Counted from the first letter of the stretch, positions 15,271 to 24,108 are shown. The stretch: DNA of 39,483 bases from Chloroflexota bacterium (GCA_013151415.1 JAADII010000082.1:1-39483); one strand, 5' to 3'. A program made the numbers and translations. Notes: generated from the letters alone by a model not told the origin.

Positions 15271-16227
15271 ATGGCCACCTCAAGCGCGCGCATTTACAAA
15301 CCCGACCCCATGCGTTGGCGACGGCCTCATCGGCCGCCCATTTTGCAGCAAATCGGCAACACGCCCTTGCTGAAGTTGGAACGCGTCACCGAAGGGTTGC
15401 CTGCGGGCGTCGAGGTCTACGCGAAAGCGGAATGGTTCAATCCGGGCGGTTCGGTTAAGGACCGCCCGGCCCTTCGCATGATCGAGCAGGCCGAGCTGCG
15501 CGGCGACCTGACGCCGGACAAGATCATCATCGACGCGACCAGCGGCAATACGGGCATCGGCTACGCGCTGGTGGGCGCGGCCAAGGGCTATCGCGTCATG
15601 TTGGTCATGCCCGAAAACGTGACCGAAGAGCGCAAACAACTGGCCCGAGCCTACGGCGCCGAGCTGGTGTTCAGCGACCCGCTGGACGCGGCCGATGGCG
15701 CCATCCGCCTGGTGCGCGAGATGGTGGCCGAGCATCCCGACCGCTATTTCTATCCCGACCAGTACAACAATCCCGACAACTGGCTGGCCCATTATTATGG
15801 AACCGGGCCGGAGATATGGAAACAAACCCAAGGCCGCATCACCCACTTCGTCACCGGCATCGGCACCAGCGGCACATTCATGGGCGTAAGCCGACGCCTG
15901 AAAGAACTCAAACCCGATATCCACGTCATCACCGTGGAGCCGGCCGACGAGCTGCAAATCATCGAGGGCCTCAAGCACATGGAGACCTCCATCGTGCCCG
16001 GCATCTATGATCCTGCGGTGAAAGAGGCCGATGTGCGGGTGGAGGCCGAAGCCGCATGGGACATGGCGCGGCGATTGGTGCGAGAAGAGGGGCTGTTCGT
16101 GGGTTTCAGCGCGGCCGCGAATGTGCACGCGGCCCTGGAAGTGGCCAAGACTTTGGACAAGGGCGTCATCGTCACGGTGCTTCCCGACAGCGGCGCGAAA
16201 TATGTGAGCCTGGGGTTATACGATTGA
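15271..16227 (+). CDS. cysM: PLP-dependent cysteine synthase (CysK/CysM family)
   Basis: The 318-residue protein is fold-type II: IGNTPLLKLERV, NPGGSVKDRPA with PLP lysine Lys63, the substrate loop TSGNTGIGYALVGAA, the phosphate loop GIGTSGTFMG, and VLPDSGAKYVS. It replaces the acetyl or phosphoryl group of activated serine with sulfur. It sits two bases after the sulfurtransferase gene and in a cluster with the sulfur carrier and E1 enzyme. The likely sulfur source is therefore carrier thiocarboxylate, as with CysM/CysO in Mycobacterium, though free sulfide cannot be excluded. AAGGAT precedes the ATG. The symbol rests on context as well as family. Confidence 0.87.
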   Translation: MATSSARIYKPDPMRWRRPHRPPILQQIGNTPLLKLERVTEGLPAGVEVYAKAEWFNPGGSVKDRPALRMIEQAELRGDLTPDKIIIDATSGNTGIGYALVGAAKGYRVMLVMPENVTEERKQLARAYGAELVFSDPLDAADGAIRLVREMVAEHPDRYFYPDQYNNPDNWLAHYYGTGPEIWKQTQGRITHFVTGIGTSGTFMGVSRRLKELKPDIHVITVEPADELQIIEGLKHMETSIVPGIYDPAVKEADVRVEAEAAWDMARRLVREEGLFVGFSAAANVHAALEVAKTLDKGVIVTVLPDSGAKYVSLGLYD

Positions 16228-16411
16228 GCAAGCGCGCCCCGGCTCACCAAACGGCCTGGGCGTAATGATCGAGAATGGTTTGGTCTTTGACAACACCAGC
16301 CCGGCTGGCTGAGGGGCTTGGTTGCGGGGTTCGGGCGCGTTTTCCATAGTGCATGACTACGCGAAGCCACGCACGGAAGAACCTCTGACTTCCTCGCCCG
16401 CTCCCGCTTGT

Positions 16412-16440
16412 TTGCTTTTTTTTGCGGAGTCGGGTATAAA
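16412..16440 (+). promoter_or_regulatory. candidate smc promoter
   Basis: TTGCTT, 17-base spacer, TATAAA. Transcription would start about 60 bases before the smc ATG. The rest of the 279-base gap 16228-16506 shows no other clear feature. Confidence 0.55.
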
Positions 16441-16506
16441 TCGTCATGGCGTTCATTCCTCCGACTCGAACGCCGATCTTCCCCCATCACTACACGAAGC
16501 ACCCGC

Positions 16507-19500
16507 ATGATACGCCTCAAAAAACTGACCCTTCACGGCTATAAAACCTTCGCCAACAAAACCGAACTTCGTTTCGGAGAGGGTATCACCGCGATCGTGG
16601 GGCCAAATGGCAGTGGCAAAAGCAACATCGCCGACGCCATCCGTTGGGTCATGGGCGAACAGGCATACAGCACCCTTCGCGGCCGGAAGACCGAAGACAT
16701 GATCTTCAGCGGCTCCAATGGCCGCGCCCGCATGGGCATGGCCGAGGTCACGCTCACCCTCGACAACAGCGATAACTGGCTGCCCATTGATTTCGAAGAG
16801 GTGGTGATCGGCCGTCGAGCGTATCGCTCCGGCGAAAACGAATACTATCTCAATGGCAATCGCGTGCGCTTACGCGACGTTCAGGAGCTGTTGGACCGAT
16901 CCGGTCTGGGACGCCGCACCCACACCGTCATTGGCCAAGGCATGGTGGATCAGGCCCTGGCCCAACGACCTGAAGACCGCCGCGAGCTCTTTGAAGAGGC
17001 CGCAGGCATCACGGTTTATCGTCATAAACGCCGGCAAACCATGGACCGGCTGCAAAAGACGCGCGACAACCTCACGCGAGTGCGCGACATTCTCACCGAG
17101 ATCGAACCGCGATTAAGACAACTGGAGCGTCAGGCCCGTCGCGTGCAGCAATATGAAACCCTGAGCCATGAATTGCGAGAACTGCTGCTCATCTGGTATG
17201 GGCACAACTGGCATGTGGCCTTAAACGAACTCGTCGACGCCCGAAATGCCGTGGCTCATTGGGAAAAAGTCATTGCCGAAACCGAAAAACGCATCCAAGA
17301 ACACGCGGCCGACACCGCCGCCTTACGCGAGCGACAAACGCAGTTGCGAGCGCAGTTGGCCGCCTGGCGACAAGAACTGAGCGAACTGGAAAGCCAGCGA
17401 GCGAACCTGTCTCGAGAAAAAGCCGTGAGCCAGGAGCGACTGCGAAGCGTGCGCGCGGATATCGAACGGGTGCACCACGAACGCGACCTTCTCACGCAGC
17501 GCCGCGATGCCGAACGCGAACGCCTGAGCGAGGCCGAAGCCATGTTGGCGACTTTGCTCGAACAGCGTCGCGAGCTAGAGGCGCATGTGCAGCAGGCGCA
17601 AAAGGCTTTGGGCGCGCAAGAGCAGGAGCGCCGCCAAACAGAAACCGAGTTGACAGAAGCGCGACGAGAGCTTTTAGCCCTGGATGCGCGCATCGCGGAC
17701 CGCGAAAATCGCATTGCCCAAGCCAAAGAACGACGAGCAGCCATCGTGAAGGAGCGCGAGGCCGACGTGCTCGCGGCCGAGGAGGCCGAAACCGAAGCCA
17801 AAAAACTGGAGACCCGCTTTCAACAAGCCGGACAAGCGCTGCAAGAGCTTGGTCGCAAGATATCGGACCTGCGATCCGAGCACCAAACTCTGGAGAAACG
17901 TCGTCGCGATTTCATTACAAAGCGGGCGCGCTTGGAGCAACGACGCAACGAACAACAGGCGCAATTGCGCGCGTTGCGAGCCCGGCTAGAATTGTTGGAC
18001 CGGCTGCGAGCGGAAGGCGAAGGGCTTTTTGCCGGCGTGCGCAAGGTGATAGTGGCCGGAAAAGAAGGACGTCTGCCCGGCGTGCTTGGCCCAATCGCCA
18101 CCTTGATCGAGGTCCCCGATCATTTGGAGCAAGCTATCGAGGTGGCCCTGGGCGCGCGCATCCAGGATGTTGTGGTCCGTTCCTGGAATGATGCCGAAAA
18201 AGCCATCGAATTTCTCAAAAAGACGCGTGGAGGGCGCGCGACATTTTTGCCGCTAGACAATCTACAACCCCTGAAAAGACGGTCCGCCCCCTCCGACTCG
18301 GGCGCGCTGGGCTGGGCTGTGGACTTGGTGAGTTTCAGCGCCGAGGTGGCCCCAGCCGTGGAGTTGCTCTTGGGGCAAATCTTGGTGGTGACCGACCTGG
18401 CCGCGGCGCGACGGGTGACGCGCGGAGGCTTTCGCCCCCGCATCGTGACTTTGGAAGGAGACTATGTGCATCCTGGAGGCAGCGTTAGCGGAGGCAGCCG
18501 CGACCAACGCCAGCGCGGGGGCATGCTCGCCCGCGAACGCGAATGGCGGGCGCTTCCGGGCCAAATCGCGAAGCTCGAGGAACAGGCCCGAAACCTGCAA
18601 CTGGAAATCGAAGAACTGAATCAGACCATTGGCGCCATAGACGAACAATTGACGCGACTGGTGGAGCAGGTGTCAGCTCTTGGTGAACGCGAACGCGAGG
18701 GCGCGGCCGCATTGGCTCGGGTGCAGAGCGCGCTGGATCGCGCCCGGCAGAAAGAATCCTGGCATCGCGAACGATCACACAAACAAGCCGCCGAATTGGA
18801 AGCTCTGGGAAGAAAACTGGCCGCGCTGCGCGAGGAGAAGACGCGTCTCATCCAGGAACGAGCCGCCAAAGAAAAACGCATCGAGATATTGGAAGAAAAA
18901 CTGGCCGCGTTAAGCGTCGAAGGGCTCATGCAGGCCGCGGCCCAGGCTCAAGCGCGATTGGACGCGGCCGAAGAAACGCGACGCAGCCAGATCACCCTGG
19001 TGCAAGCGCATCGCACCACATTACGCCAGATCGAAGCCGAGATCGAGCAACGAAATCTTTCAGAGCAGAAACTGGCGCGGGAGATCGAGTCGCTGAAGGC
19101 GAAAATGATCGAACTCGAAACGCGCGAGCAAGCCATTGAAGCGGAGCTAAAAGCGCTGCATTCGCGTATGATCCCCGCCCAAACCGAGTTGGAAAGCCTG
19201 GAAAGCGGCTGGGATGCGCAAGAACAGCAAGCCGAAATCCTGCGCAAGCGATTGCATCAAGAGGAATTGCAACGAAACCAGGCGCAGTTGGCGCGACAAC
19301 GAGCGGAAGACCACCTGGTTCATCTGCGTGGACAGATCGAGCACGATTTTGGTTTAGTTTCGCTGGACAGCCGCGGAGGGTTTCCGGCTCAAGAGCCCTT
19401 GCCATTTGATCGCATTGTCACCAGCCTCCCCCATGTTGAGCATCTCCCGCCCGAAACCGAGAACGAAATTCGCCGGCTGAAGGGCCTGATCAACCGTTTG

Positions 19501-20115
19501 GGAGCCATCAACCCCGAAGCGCAAAGCGAATATGAAGCCACCAAGGAACGCTATGACTTCCTCAGCCAACAAGCGGCAGATCTGGAAGACGCCGAAGGGC
19601 AGCTGCGACAGGTGATCCGCGAGCTGGACCAGCTCATGGATCAGGAGTTCCGACGCACCTTCGAGGCCGTCGCCAAGGCGTTCACGGCCTATTTTACACG
19701 GCTATTTGGCGGCGGCGCGGCCAAATTGGTGCTAACCAACGTCGAAGACATCACGGCCACGGGCGTCGAGATCATCGCCCGACCGCCCGGCAAACGAGCC
19801 GAAAACCTGTCCATGCTTTCGGGCGGCGAACGCGCGCTCACGGCTGTCGCCCTGATCTTCGCCATTCTCAGCGTCAGCCCCCTGCCTTTTGTGGTCATGG
19901 ACGAAGTGGATGCAGCCTTGGACGAATCGAACATTGGTCGGGTGCGCGAGGCGCTGCTCGAACTCACCAAAGACGCCCAGGTGATCATCATCACCCATAA
20001 TCGCGGCACCATCGAAGTTGCAAACACGATCTACGGCGTCAGTATGGGATCGGACAGCGTTTCGCAGGTGCTTTCCCTCAAGTTGGATGGCTCCAGGCTG
20101 GCTGCGGCGGCGTAA
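16507..20115 (+). CDS. smc: chromosome segregation protein SMC
   Basis: The 1202-residue protein is of normal SMC length. The N-terminal ATPase half begins MIRLKKLTLHGYKTFANKT and has Walker A GPNGSGKSN (about residues 32-40) and the Q-loop region VMGEQAYSTLRG. Long coiled coils flank a hinge (about residues 500-660: GVRKVIVAGKEGRLPGVLG, VEVALGARIQ, VSGGSRDQRQRGGM). The C-terminal half has signature LSGGERALTAVAL and Walker B PLPFVVMDEVDAALDE. It compacts and aligns the chromosome with ScpA and ScpB, which are not in the window. The open frame continues upstream to 16408, but the ATG at 16507 starts the conserved N-terminus; no strong Shine-Dalgarno precedes it. Confidence 0.97.
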   Translation: MIRLKKLTLHGYKTFANKTELRFGEGITAIVGPNGSGKSNIADAIRWVMGEQAYSTLRGRKTEDMIFSGSNGRARMGMAEVTLTLDNSDNWLPIDFEEVVIGRRAYRSGENEYYLNGNRVRLRDVQELLDRSGLGRRTHTVIGQGMVDQALAQRPEDRRELFEEAAGITVYRHKRRQTMDRLQKTRDNLTRVRDILTEIEPRLRQLERQARRVQQYETLSHELRELLLIWYGHNWHVALNELVDARNAVAHWEKVIAETEKRIQEHAADTAALRERQTQLRAQLAAWRQELSELESQRANLSREKAVSQERLRSVRADIERVHHERDLLTQRRDAERERLSEAEAMLATLLEQRRELEAHVQQAQKALGAQEQERRQTETELTEARRELLALDARIADRENRIAQAKERRAAIVKEREADVLAAEEAETEAKKLETRFQQAGQALQELGRKISDLRSEHQTLEKRRRDFITKRARLEQRRNEQQAQLRALRARLELLDRLRAEGEGLFAGVRKVIVAGKEGRLPGVLGPIATLIEVPDHLEQAIEVALGARIQDVVVRSWNDAEKAIEFLKKTRGGRATFLPLDNLQPLKRRSAPSDSGALGWAVDLVSFSAEVAPAVELLLGQILVVTDLAAARRVTRGGFRPRIVTLEGDYVHPGGSVSGGSRDQRQRGGMLAREREWRALPGQIAKLEEQARNLQLEIEELNQTIGAIDEQLTRLVEQVSALGEREREGAAALARVQSALDRARQKESWHRERSHKQAAELEALGRKLAALREEKTRLIQERAAKEKRIEILEEKLAALSVEGLMQAAAQAQARLDAAEETRRSQITLVQAHRTTLRQIEAEIEQRNLSEQKLAREIESLKAKMIELETREQAIEAELKALHSRMIPAQTELESLESGWDAQEQQAEILRKRLHQEELQRNQAQLARQRAEDHLVHLRGQIEHDFGLVSLDSRGGFPAQEPLPFDRIVTSLPHVEHLPPETENEIRRLKGLINRLGAINPEAQSEYEATKERYDFLSQQAADLEDAEGQLRQVIRELDQLMDQEFRRTFEAVAKAFTAYFTRLFGGGAAKLVLTNVEDITATGVEIIARPPGKRAENLSMLSGGERALTAVALIFAILSVSPLPFVVMDEVDAALDESNIGRVREALLELTKDAQVIIITHNRGTIEVANTIYGVSMGSDSVSQVLSLKLDGSRLAAAA

Positions 20116-20145
20116 TCCCTTGGCACCAGGAAACCGCAGACGAAC

Positions 20146-20180
20146 ACAAAAAAGCCCGACGCGAGGGATGCGTCGGGCTT
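20146..20180. terminator. bidirectional terminator between smc and the SWIM gene
   Basis: The 11-bp perfect stem AAGCCCGACGC (20152-20162) pairs with 20170-20180 across a 7-base loop. On the minus strand a run of T follows, ending the SWIM transcript; on the plus strand TTGCTTTCC follows, ending smc less ideally. Confidence 0.85.
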
Positions 20181-20211
20181 GCTTTCCAATGCGCTATGTC
20201 GTTGTGTGGGC

Positions 20212-20487
20212 TTAGGCGAATACGGGTTCCATGTAGTGGTTGGCCGCGGGCGCCCAGTCTGGCAACATACCATTGAGAACCCGCTCCATGGTCATGGTGT
20301 GACTACACACACCCCGCTGTTTGAAGAAATCACAGGTGCACGACCAATCCCCTTCGTCATATTGTATCAGGTGATCGCGGTGGTCACCCTTGAAAATCAC
20401 CTCAAAGCGTCGGAACTGTAGCCGTTCGTAGCGCTCATCAGCATACCGTTTGGCCTTCATGATTTTGCCGATCATCGCCGAATCCAT
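20212..20487 (-). CDS. small SWIM zinc-finger protein
   Basis: The protein is 91 residues from the ATG at 20485-20487, which has GGAGG five bases upstream. A GTG two codons earlier would put the ribosome binding site too close. The SWIM motif reads CTCDFFKQRGVCSHTM (CxCx8CxH), a zinc site used for DNA or protein contacts. Around it are RRFEVIFKGDHRDHLIQYDEGDWS and MERVLNGMLPD. It is a stand-alone SWIM domain without the SWI2/SNF2 helicase or transposase part often linked to it. It is expressed as its own unit, bounded by a terminator below and a promoter plus internal hairpin above. Its role is unknown. Confidence 0.8.
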   Translation of the reverse strand: MDSAMIGKIMKAKRYADERYERLQFRRFEVIFKGDHRDHLIQYDEGDWSCTCDFFKQRGVCSHTMTMERVLNGMLPDWAPAANHYMEPVFA

Positions 20488-20547
20488 AAACACCTCCAGC
20501 AGATGGGTGAGAGAGGAAGCCGACCGAAGTGCGGCGTAGGCAAAGTG

Positions 20548-20579
20548 AAAAAAGAAACGCCCGCGCGGGGCGCGGGCGT
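20548..20579 (-). terminator. hairpin terminator between promoter and SWIM gene
   Basis: Read on the minus strand: 10-bp stem ACGCCCGCGC pairing with its mirror across a 3-base loop (20557-20579), then TTCTTTTTT. It may end rsmI transcription, and also lies inside the leader made from the promoter at 20626-20654. Confidence 0.85.
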
Positions 20580-20619
20580 GGAGTCATGGCAAAAGAATTG
20601 TGGGGGCATAAACCTTCAT
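20548..20619 (-). ncRNA. candidate short terminated leader RNA upstream of the SWIM gene
   Basis: The promoter at 20626-20654 should start RNA near 20619, and the hairpin plus T-run ends it near 20548, giving about 72 nt. A possible 11-codon peptide (MKVYAPTILLP then stop) lies before the hairpin. It could be an attenuator or a small RNA; there is no comparative support here. Confidence 0.4.
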
Positions 20620-20625
20620 ATGCAT

Positions 20626-20654
20626 AGTATAACGCCAATTCTCTTTCATGTCAA
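20626..20654 (-). promoter_or_regulatory. near-consensus sigma70 promoter
   Basis: On the minus strand: TTGACA, 17-base spacer, TATACT. It is one of the best promoter matches in the window and lies just after the end of rsmI. Confidence 0.8.
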
Positions 20655-20675
20655 ACGATTTTTTCGACGTCAGAC

Positions 20676-21518
20676 CTACGATTTCCCTACGAAAGACTGC
20701 TCGGAAAGCAGCCACCGATATATCTCGCGACGCCGACATCCGGTAAGTTGGGCCAAAAGACGAGCGATTTCTGAAGTTTTGAGACCGCCTTCTTTCATGG
20801 CGAGAGCAGCTTCGGTCATTTCGGGCGGAAATTCCCTTTTCTCATCGGCTTTCGCACCCCCCACCATCACCACCACCTCGCCTGGAGGCGGGTCTGCAAA
20901 GGCGCGCGCGGCCTCTTTGGCCTGACCTCGCCAAAACGTTTCGTGCATTTTCGTTAATTCGCGGGCAATGACCACAGGCCGCTCCGGCCCCAACGTCGCG
21001 ACGACATCATGTAGAAGAGCGGCCAAACGCCGCGGAGACTCAAACAAGATAAGCGTCGCCGATTCGGACGCCAGCTTGCGCAGCCACTCCACCCGCGCCG
21101 CAGCCTTGCGCGGAGGAAAACCGAGGAAGAGAAAACGATCGGTGGGAAGACCGGACGCAACGAGCGCAGCCAAAATTGACGAAGGCCCAGGCACAGGCAC
21201 AATCTCATGACCGGCGTTGATAGCCGCTCGCACCAGTTTATAGCCGGGGTCAGAGAGGAGCGGCGTGCCCGCGTCGCTGATAAGCGCGACGGTTCGCCCC
21301 TGGTCCAAAGCGTGCAAAATAGCCCCGATCTTGCGCGTCTCATTATGCTCGTGCAAGCTAACGATTTTTTTCGATATGTCGTAATGGCGCAGCAACCGCG
21401 CGCTGTAGCGAGTGTCTTCCGCGGCAATAAGATCGACCTCTCGCAACACGCGCAATGCACGCAAGGTGATGTCTTCGAGGTTGCCGATAGGCGTGGAAAC
21501 AAGATAAAGCGCGGTCAC
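20676..21518 (-). CDS. rsmI: 16S rRNA (cytidine-1402-2'-O)-methyltransferase RsmI
   Basis: The 280-residue protein of the tetrapyrrole-methylase fold methylates the ribose of C1402 in the 16S rRNA decoding centre. Motifs are LYLVSTPIGNLEDITLRA (residues 4-21), AAEDTRYSARLLRHY, LHEHNE, ALISDAGTPLLSDPGY, VPVPGPSSILAALVASGLPTDRF, FLGFPP and ARELTKMHETFWRG. The C-terminal helices (EIARLLAQLTGCRRREIYRWLL) look complete. The start overlaps the end of the upstream glycosyltransferase gene by four bases, so the two are translated together. Confidence 0.96.
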   Translation of the reverse strand: MTALYLVSTPIGNLEDITLRALRVLREVDLIAAEDTRYSARLLRHYDISKKIVSLHEHNETRKIGAILHALDQGRTVALISDAGTPLLSDPGYKLVRAAINAGHEIVPVPGPSSILAALVASGLPTDRFLFLGFPPRKAAARVEWLRKLASESATLILFESPRRLAALLHDVVATLGPERPVVIARELTKMHETFWRGQAKEAARAFADPPPGEVVVMVGGAKADEKREFPPEMTEAALAMKEGGLKTSEIARLLAQLTGCRRREIYRWLLSEQSFVGKS

Positions 21519-22603
21519 CGAAGCACCTCATCCACCGCGGCCATGACCTGATCCACATCGAGCAGTGCCAGGCAGGTGCGCGCGGCGCAACCATTGCGCT
21601 GGCCAACGTCGTGTCCTACATAAGCGCAAGGCGAACAGTCGATGCCGGTTCGCACCACGCGACTGGGACTGTATGGCGTCCAGGGCGCCCAAGCGCGATG
21701 GTTGGTGGGGCCAAAGATGGCCACGATGGGCGCGCGCATGGCCGCGGCCACGTGCATCACGCCGCTATCCGCGCCCACAAAAAGCGAGGCGCGGCTTAAC
21801 AACGCGGCCAATTGCTTGATGCTCAGTCGCTGGCTGAAGTCGATGATGGGGGTTTTGGCGTGGGCCAGCACAGCGGGGACATCGTCGCCGGCCGTGCCCA
21901 CAAGGATGCTGCGCAAACGATAACGGCGCTCCAGCGCGACCGCAAGCGCAGCAAACTTGGGCGGGTCCCATCGCCGGGCCAAAGAAAACCCCCCCGAACC
22001 GGGGTGCAACACCGCAAAGCCGCGCGCGGCCAATCCTTGTTGGGCCAACATGGCCTCAACCAGCTTGTGGTCGTTCTCGCCCACCGGCAAATCCAGGCTG
22101 ACATCGGGATGCGTCGCGCCCAAGCGCGCAGCCAGATCCAACCAATAGACCACCTCCGGCCGCGCGCCAAAACCTTTATCCTCCACCGAATGCGTGAGCC
22201 AACCCCCATGACCATTGTCCAAACCCACGCGCGCGCTCGCGCCAGTGGCCGCGATGAGAAAACGCTGCTTCACTCGCCCCAACGGCGTGGTTAAATGATG
22301 AAAATTGACCACCGTATCGTAGCCGCGCGCACGCAACACGCGCACGCTGCGCCAGAGAATGGGCCAGGAGGCCGGTGAAAACACGCGTAATCCCTCCATT
22401 TGCACCTTGGGCAAGATAATCACCTCATCCACCAGGGTCGAGCCCTCGAGCAAACTCGCGGTGTGAGGATTGACCAAAATATCGAGCTGGGCGTTGGGAA
22501 AGGTGCGTCGCAGCGCGCGCAACGCCGGAGTGACATTGAGCACGTCACCCAAATCGGCCAACTTGATGGCCAAAATGCGCTGCGGAAATGAAGTGGAGGG
22601 CAT
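21515..22603 (-). CDS. family 9 glycosyltransferase (heptosyltransferase-like)
   Basis: From the ATG at 22603 the protein has 362 residues. It has RILAIKLADLGDVLNVTPALRALRRTFP at the N terminus, the donor-site region AVLHPGSGGFSLARRWDPPKFAALA, and SRASLFVGADSGVMHVAAAMRAPIVAIFGPTNHRAWAPW near the end, all typical of GT9. A cysteine-rich segment follows (DCSPCAYVGHDVGQRNGCAARTCL). It adds a sugar, probably a heptose-like residue, to a surface glycan. Longer open frames reach 22666, but the predicted transcription start is near 22631, which favours 22603. It heads a two-gene unit with rsmI. Confidence 0.88.
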   Translation of the reverse strand: MPSTSFPQRILAIKLADLGDVLNVTPALRALRRTFPNAQLDILVNPHTASLLEGSTLVDEVIILPKVQMEGLRVFSPASWPILWRSVRVLRARGYDTVVNFHHLTTPLGRVKQRFLIAATGASARVGLDNGHGGWLTHSVEDKGFGARPEVVYWLDLAARLGATHPDVSLDLPVGENDHKLVEAMLAQQGLAARGFAVLHPGSGGFSLARRWDPPKFAALAVALERRYRLRSILVGTAGDDVPAVLAHAKTPIIDFSQRLSIKQLAALLSRASLFVGADSGVMHVAAAMRAPIVAIFGPTNHRAWAPWTPYSPSRVVRTGIDCSPCAYVGHDVGQRNGCAARTCLALLDVDQVMAAVDEVLR

Positions 22604-22637
22604 CGAAAAGGGCCAAGAAACGCCATCTATCCTTTCC

Positions 22638-22666
22638 ATTGTAAAGCGTGCGAGAGGCGGAGGCAA
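22638..22666 (-). promoter_or_regulatory. candidate promoter of the GT9-rsmI unit
   Basis: On the minus strand: TTGCCT, 17-base spacer, TACAAT. It puts transcription start near 22631, upstream of the ATG at 22603. It is divergent from the promoter of the LuxR-Kelch gene. Confidence 0.55.
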
Positions 22667-22726
22667 GGCTCAAGGTGGTGGAGGCGATTGGTCGCCCCTA
22701 TTCATCTCTCCATCTCATCGCGCCTG

Positions 22727-22735
22727 TGCTATAAT
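22727..22735 (+). promoter_or_regulatory. extended -10 promoter for the LuxR-Kelch gene
   Basis: TGC-TATAAT matches the extended -10 element exactly; no convincing -35 is present. Transcription would start near 22742, 47 bases before the ATG. Confidence 0.6.
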
Positions 22736-22788
22736 GAACGGTTGATACCGCCTACAAGCGTTTGCGTCACTGCATCATTTATCTATCC

Positions 22789-24108
22789 ATGTCGAACGAA
22801 AACCCCCTCACCCGCCGCGAAACCGAGGTGCTCGGCCTGCTGGCCGAAGGGCTAAGCAACGATGAAATCGCGACGCGATTGGTCATCAGCCCCAATACGG
22901 TCAAGGTGCATGTGCGCAACATCTTCGAGAAGATGGGCGTGCAATCGCGCACCGAAGCCACCATGGAGGCCGTGCGCCGCGGCTGGATCAGCGTGCCGGG
23001 ATTGGCCGCCGGAGCCGCTGAAACAAAGCCCGCACCGCCCAAGTGGGAGCCGGTGCGAGACCAATGGCGGCCATGGCGCACTGTGGTTTTGCTGGCCGCC
23101 ATCGCGCTGGCCCTCCTTATGGCGCTTTGGCCCAACCGTAGCATGACCATGACCCCCGCGCGTGGCGCAGCGTTCACCACAGACATGGGAGCGCCCGCAG
23201 TCGCCATCTTGCCGCGTAAAGATGCGCCTCGTTGGGCCTCGATGCCGCCTATGTTCACCCCGCGTAGCCGAGCCGCAGGGGGCGTGGTGGATGGACGACT
23301 CTATGTGGTGGGCGGCGAAAATGAATCGGGCGACGTGGCGGTGATGGAAGTGTATGATCCGCTGGTAGAGGCCTGGCAAAGCCTGGCTCCGCGCGCGGTC
23401 GCGGCTCGCAATGCGGCCGCAGCCGGCCTGGAGAACTATCTCTACGTTGTTGGCGGTTGCGCTGGGGAGCAAGCGTTGGCGCGCGTCGATCGCTATGATC
23501 CTGAACGCTCGCTTTGGGAATCGGTCGCCGCGCTGCCCGAACCCCGTTGTGGACTGGCCCTAGTGGCGATGGAAGGCCGATTGTATGCCATGGGAGGATG
23601 GGATGGCGCGAGCATGACCGACACCTTGTTCATCTATGATGCGGCCGCGAATCGCTGGGAGGAAGGCCGGCGTCTGCCCGAACCGCGCGGGTTTGGCGCG
23701 GCCGTGGCGCTGCGCGACCGCATTTACCTCGCCGGAGGCCGCGACGACGCGACCACGCGCGCGGAGATGTGGACTTATGATCCCGTCACAGACAGTTGGC
23801 TCGCCAGCACTGCGTTGCCCGAGCCGCGAGCAGGATTAGCATTGGCCGCGGAGGGGAGTTCGGTCTATGCCATTGGCGGAGGCAATGGCGCCGCGCCCCA
23901 TCTGCACGAACGCTTCGATCTCAACACTCAGGCCTGGTCCACGTTTGATTCGCCTCGCTCTGGCCCCTGGCGCTTTCCGGTCGCGACCATTATCGGCCCC
24001 AACCTGCATGTGGTGGGCGGTTGGGCCGGCGATTACCTGGCCGTGCATGAGGTTTATCAGGCGTCGCACTTGCTTTTCCTGCCCCTGGGCGCGCAAGGCG
24101 CAAAGTAA
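22789..24108 (+). CDS. transmembrane LuxR-type regulator with C-terminal Kelch propeller
   Basis: The 439-residue protein starts at the ATG at 22789. Residues 6-66 are a LuxR/GerE helix-turn-helix (PLTRRETEVLGLLAEGLSN, VISPNTVKVHVRNIFEKMGV). Residues 97-115 form one membrane helix (RTVVLLAAIALALLMALWP). From about residue 135 there are six Kelch blades, marked by VVGG, VVGG, AMGG, LAGG, AIGG and VVGG plus paired Tyr/Trp. The layout puts the DNA-binding domain in the cytoplasm and the propeller outside, as in one-component membrane sensors such as ToxR or CadC. The ligand is unknown. The last residues (SHLLFLPLGAQGAK) resemble the end of the protease at 30591-31643. Confidence 0.86.
   Translation: MSNENPLTRRETEVLGLLAEGLSNDEIATRLVISPNTVKVHVRNIFEKMGVQSRTEATMEAVRRGWISVPGLAAGAAETKPAPPKWEPVRDQWRPWRTVVLLAAIALALLMALWPNRSMTMTPARGAAFTTDMGAPAVAILPRKDAPRWASMPPMFTPRSRAAGGVVDGRLYVVGGENESGDVAVMEVYDPLVEAWQSLAPRAVAARNAAAAGLENYLYVVGGCAGEQALARVDRYDPERSLWESVAALPEPRCGLALVAMEGRLYAMGGWDGASMTDTLFIYDAAANRWEEGRRLPEPRGFGAAVALRDRIYLAGGRDDATTRAEMWTYDPVTDSWLASTALPEPRAGLALAAEGSSVYAIGGGNGAAPHLHERFDLNTQAWSTFDSPRSGPWRFPVATIIGPNLHVVGGWAGDYLAVHEVYQASHLLFLPLGAQGAK

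Noticed and set aside
13598-16128. Long minus-strand open frames opposite the sulfur cluster
   Set aside because: They mirror the reading frames of the rhodanese-E1, sulfurtransferase and cysteine synthase genes and lack recognisable domains.
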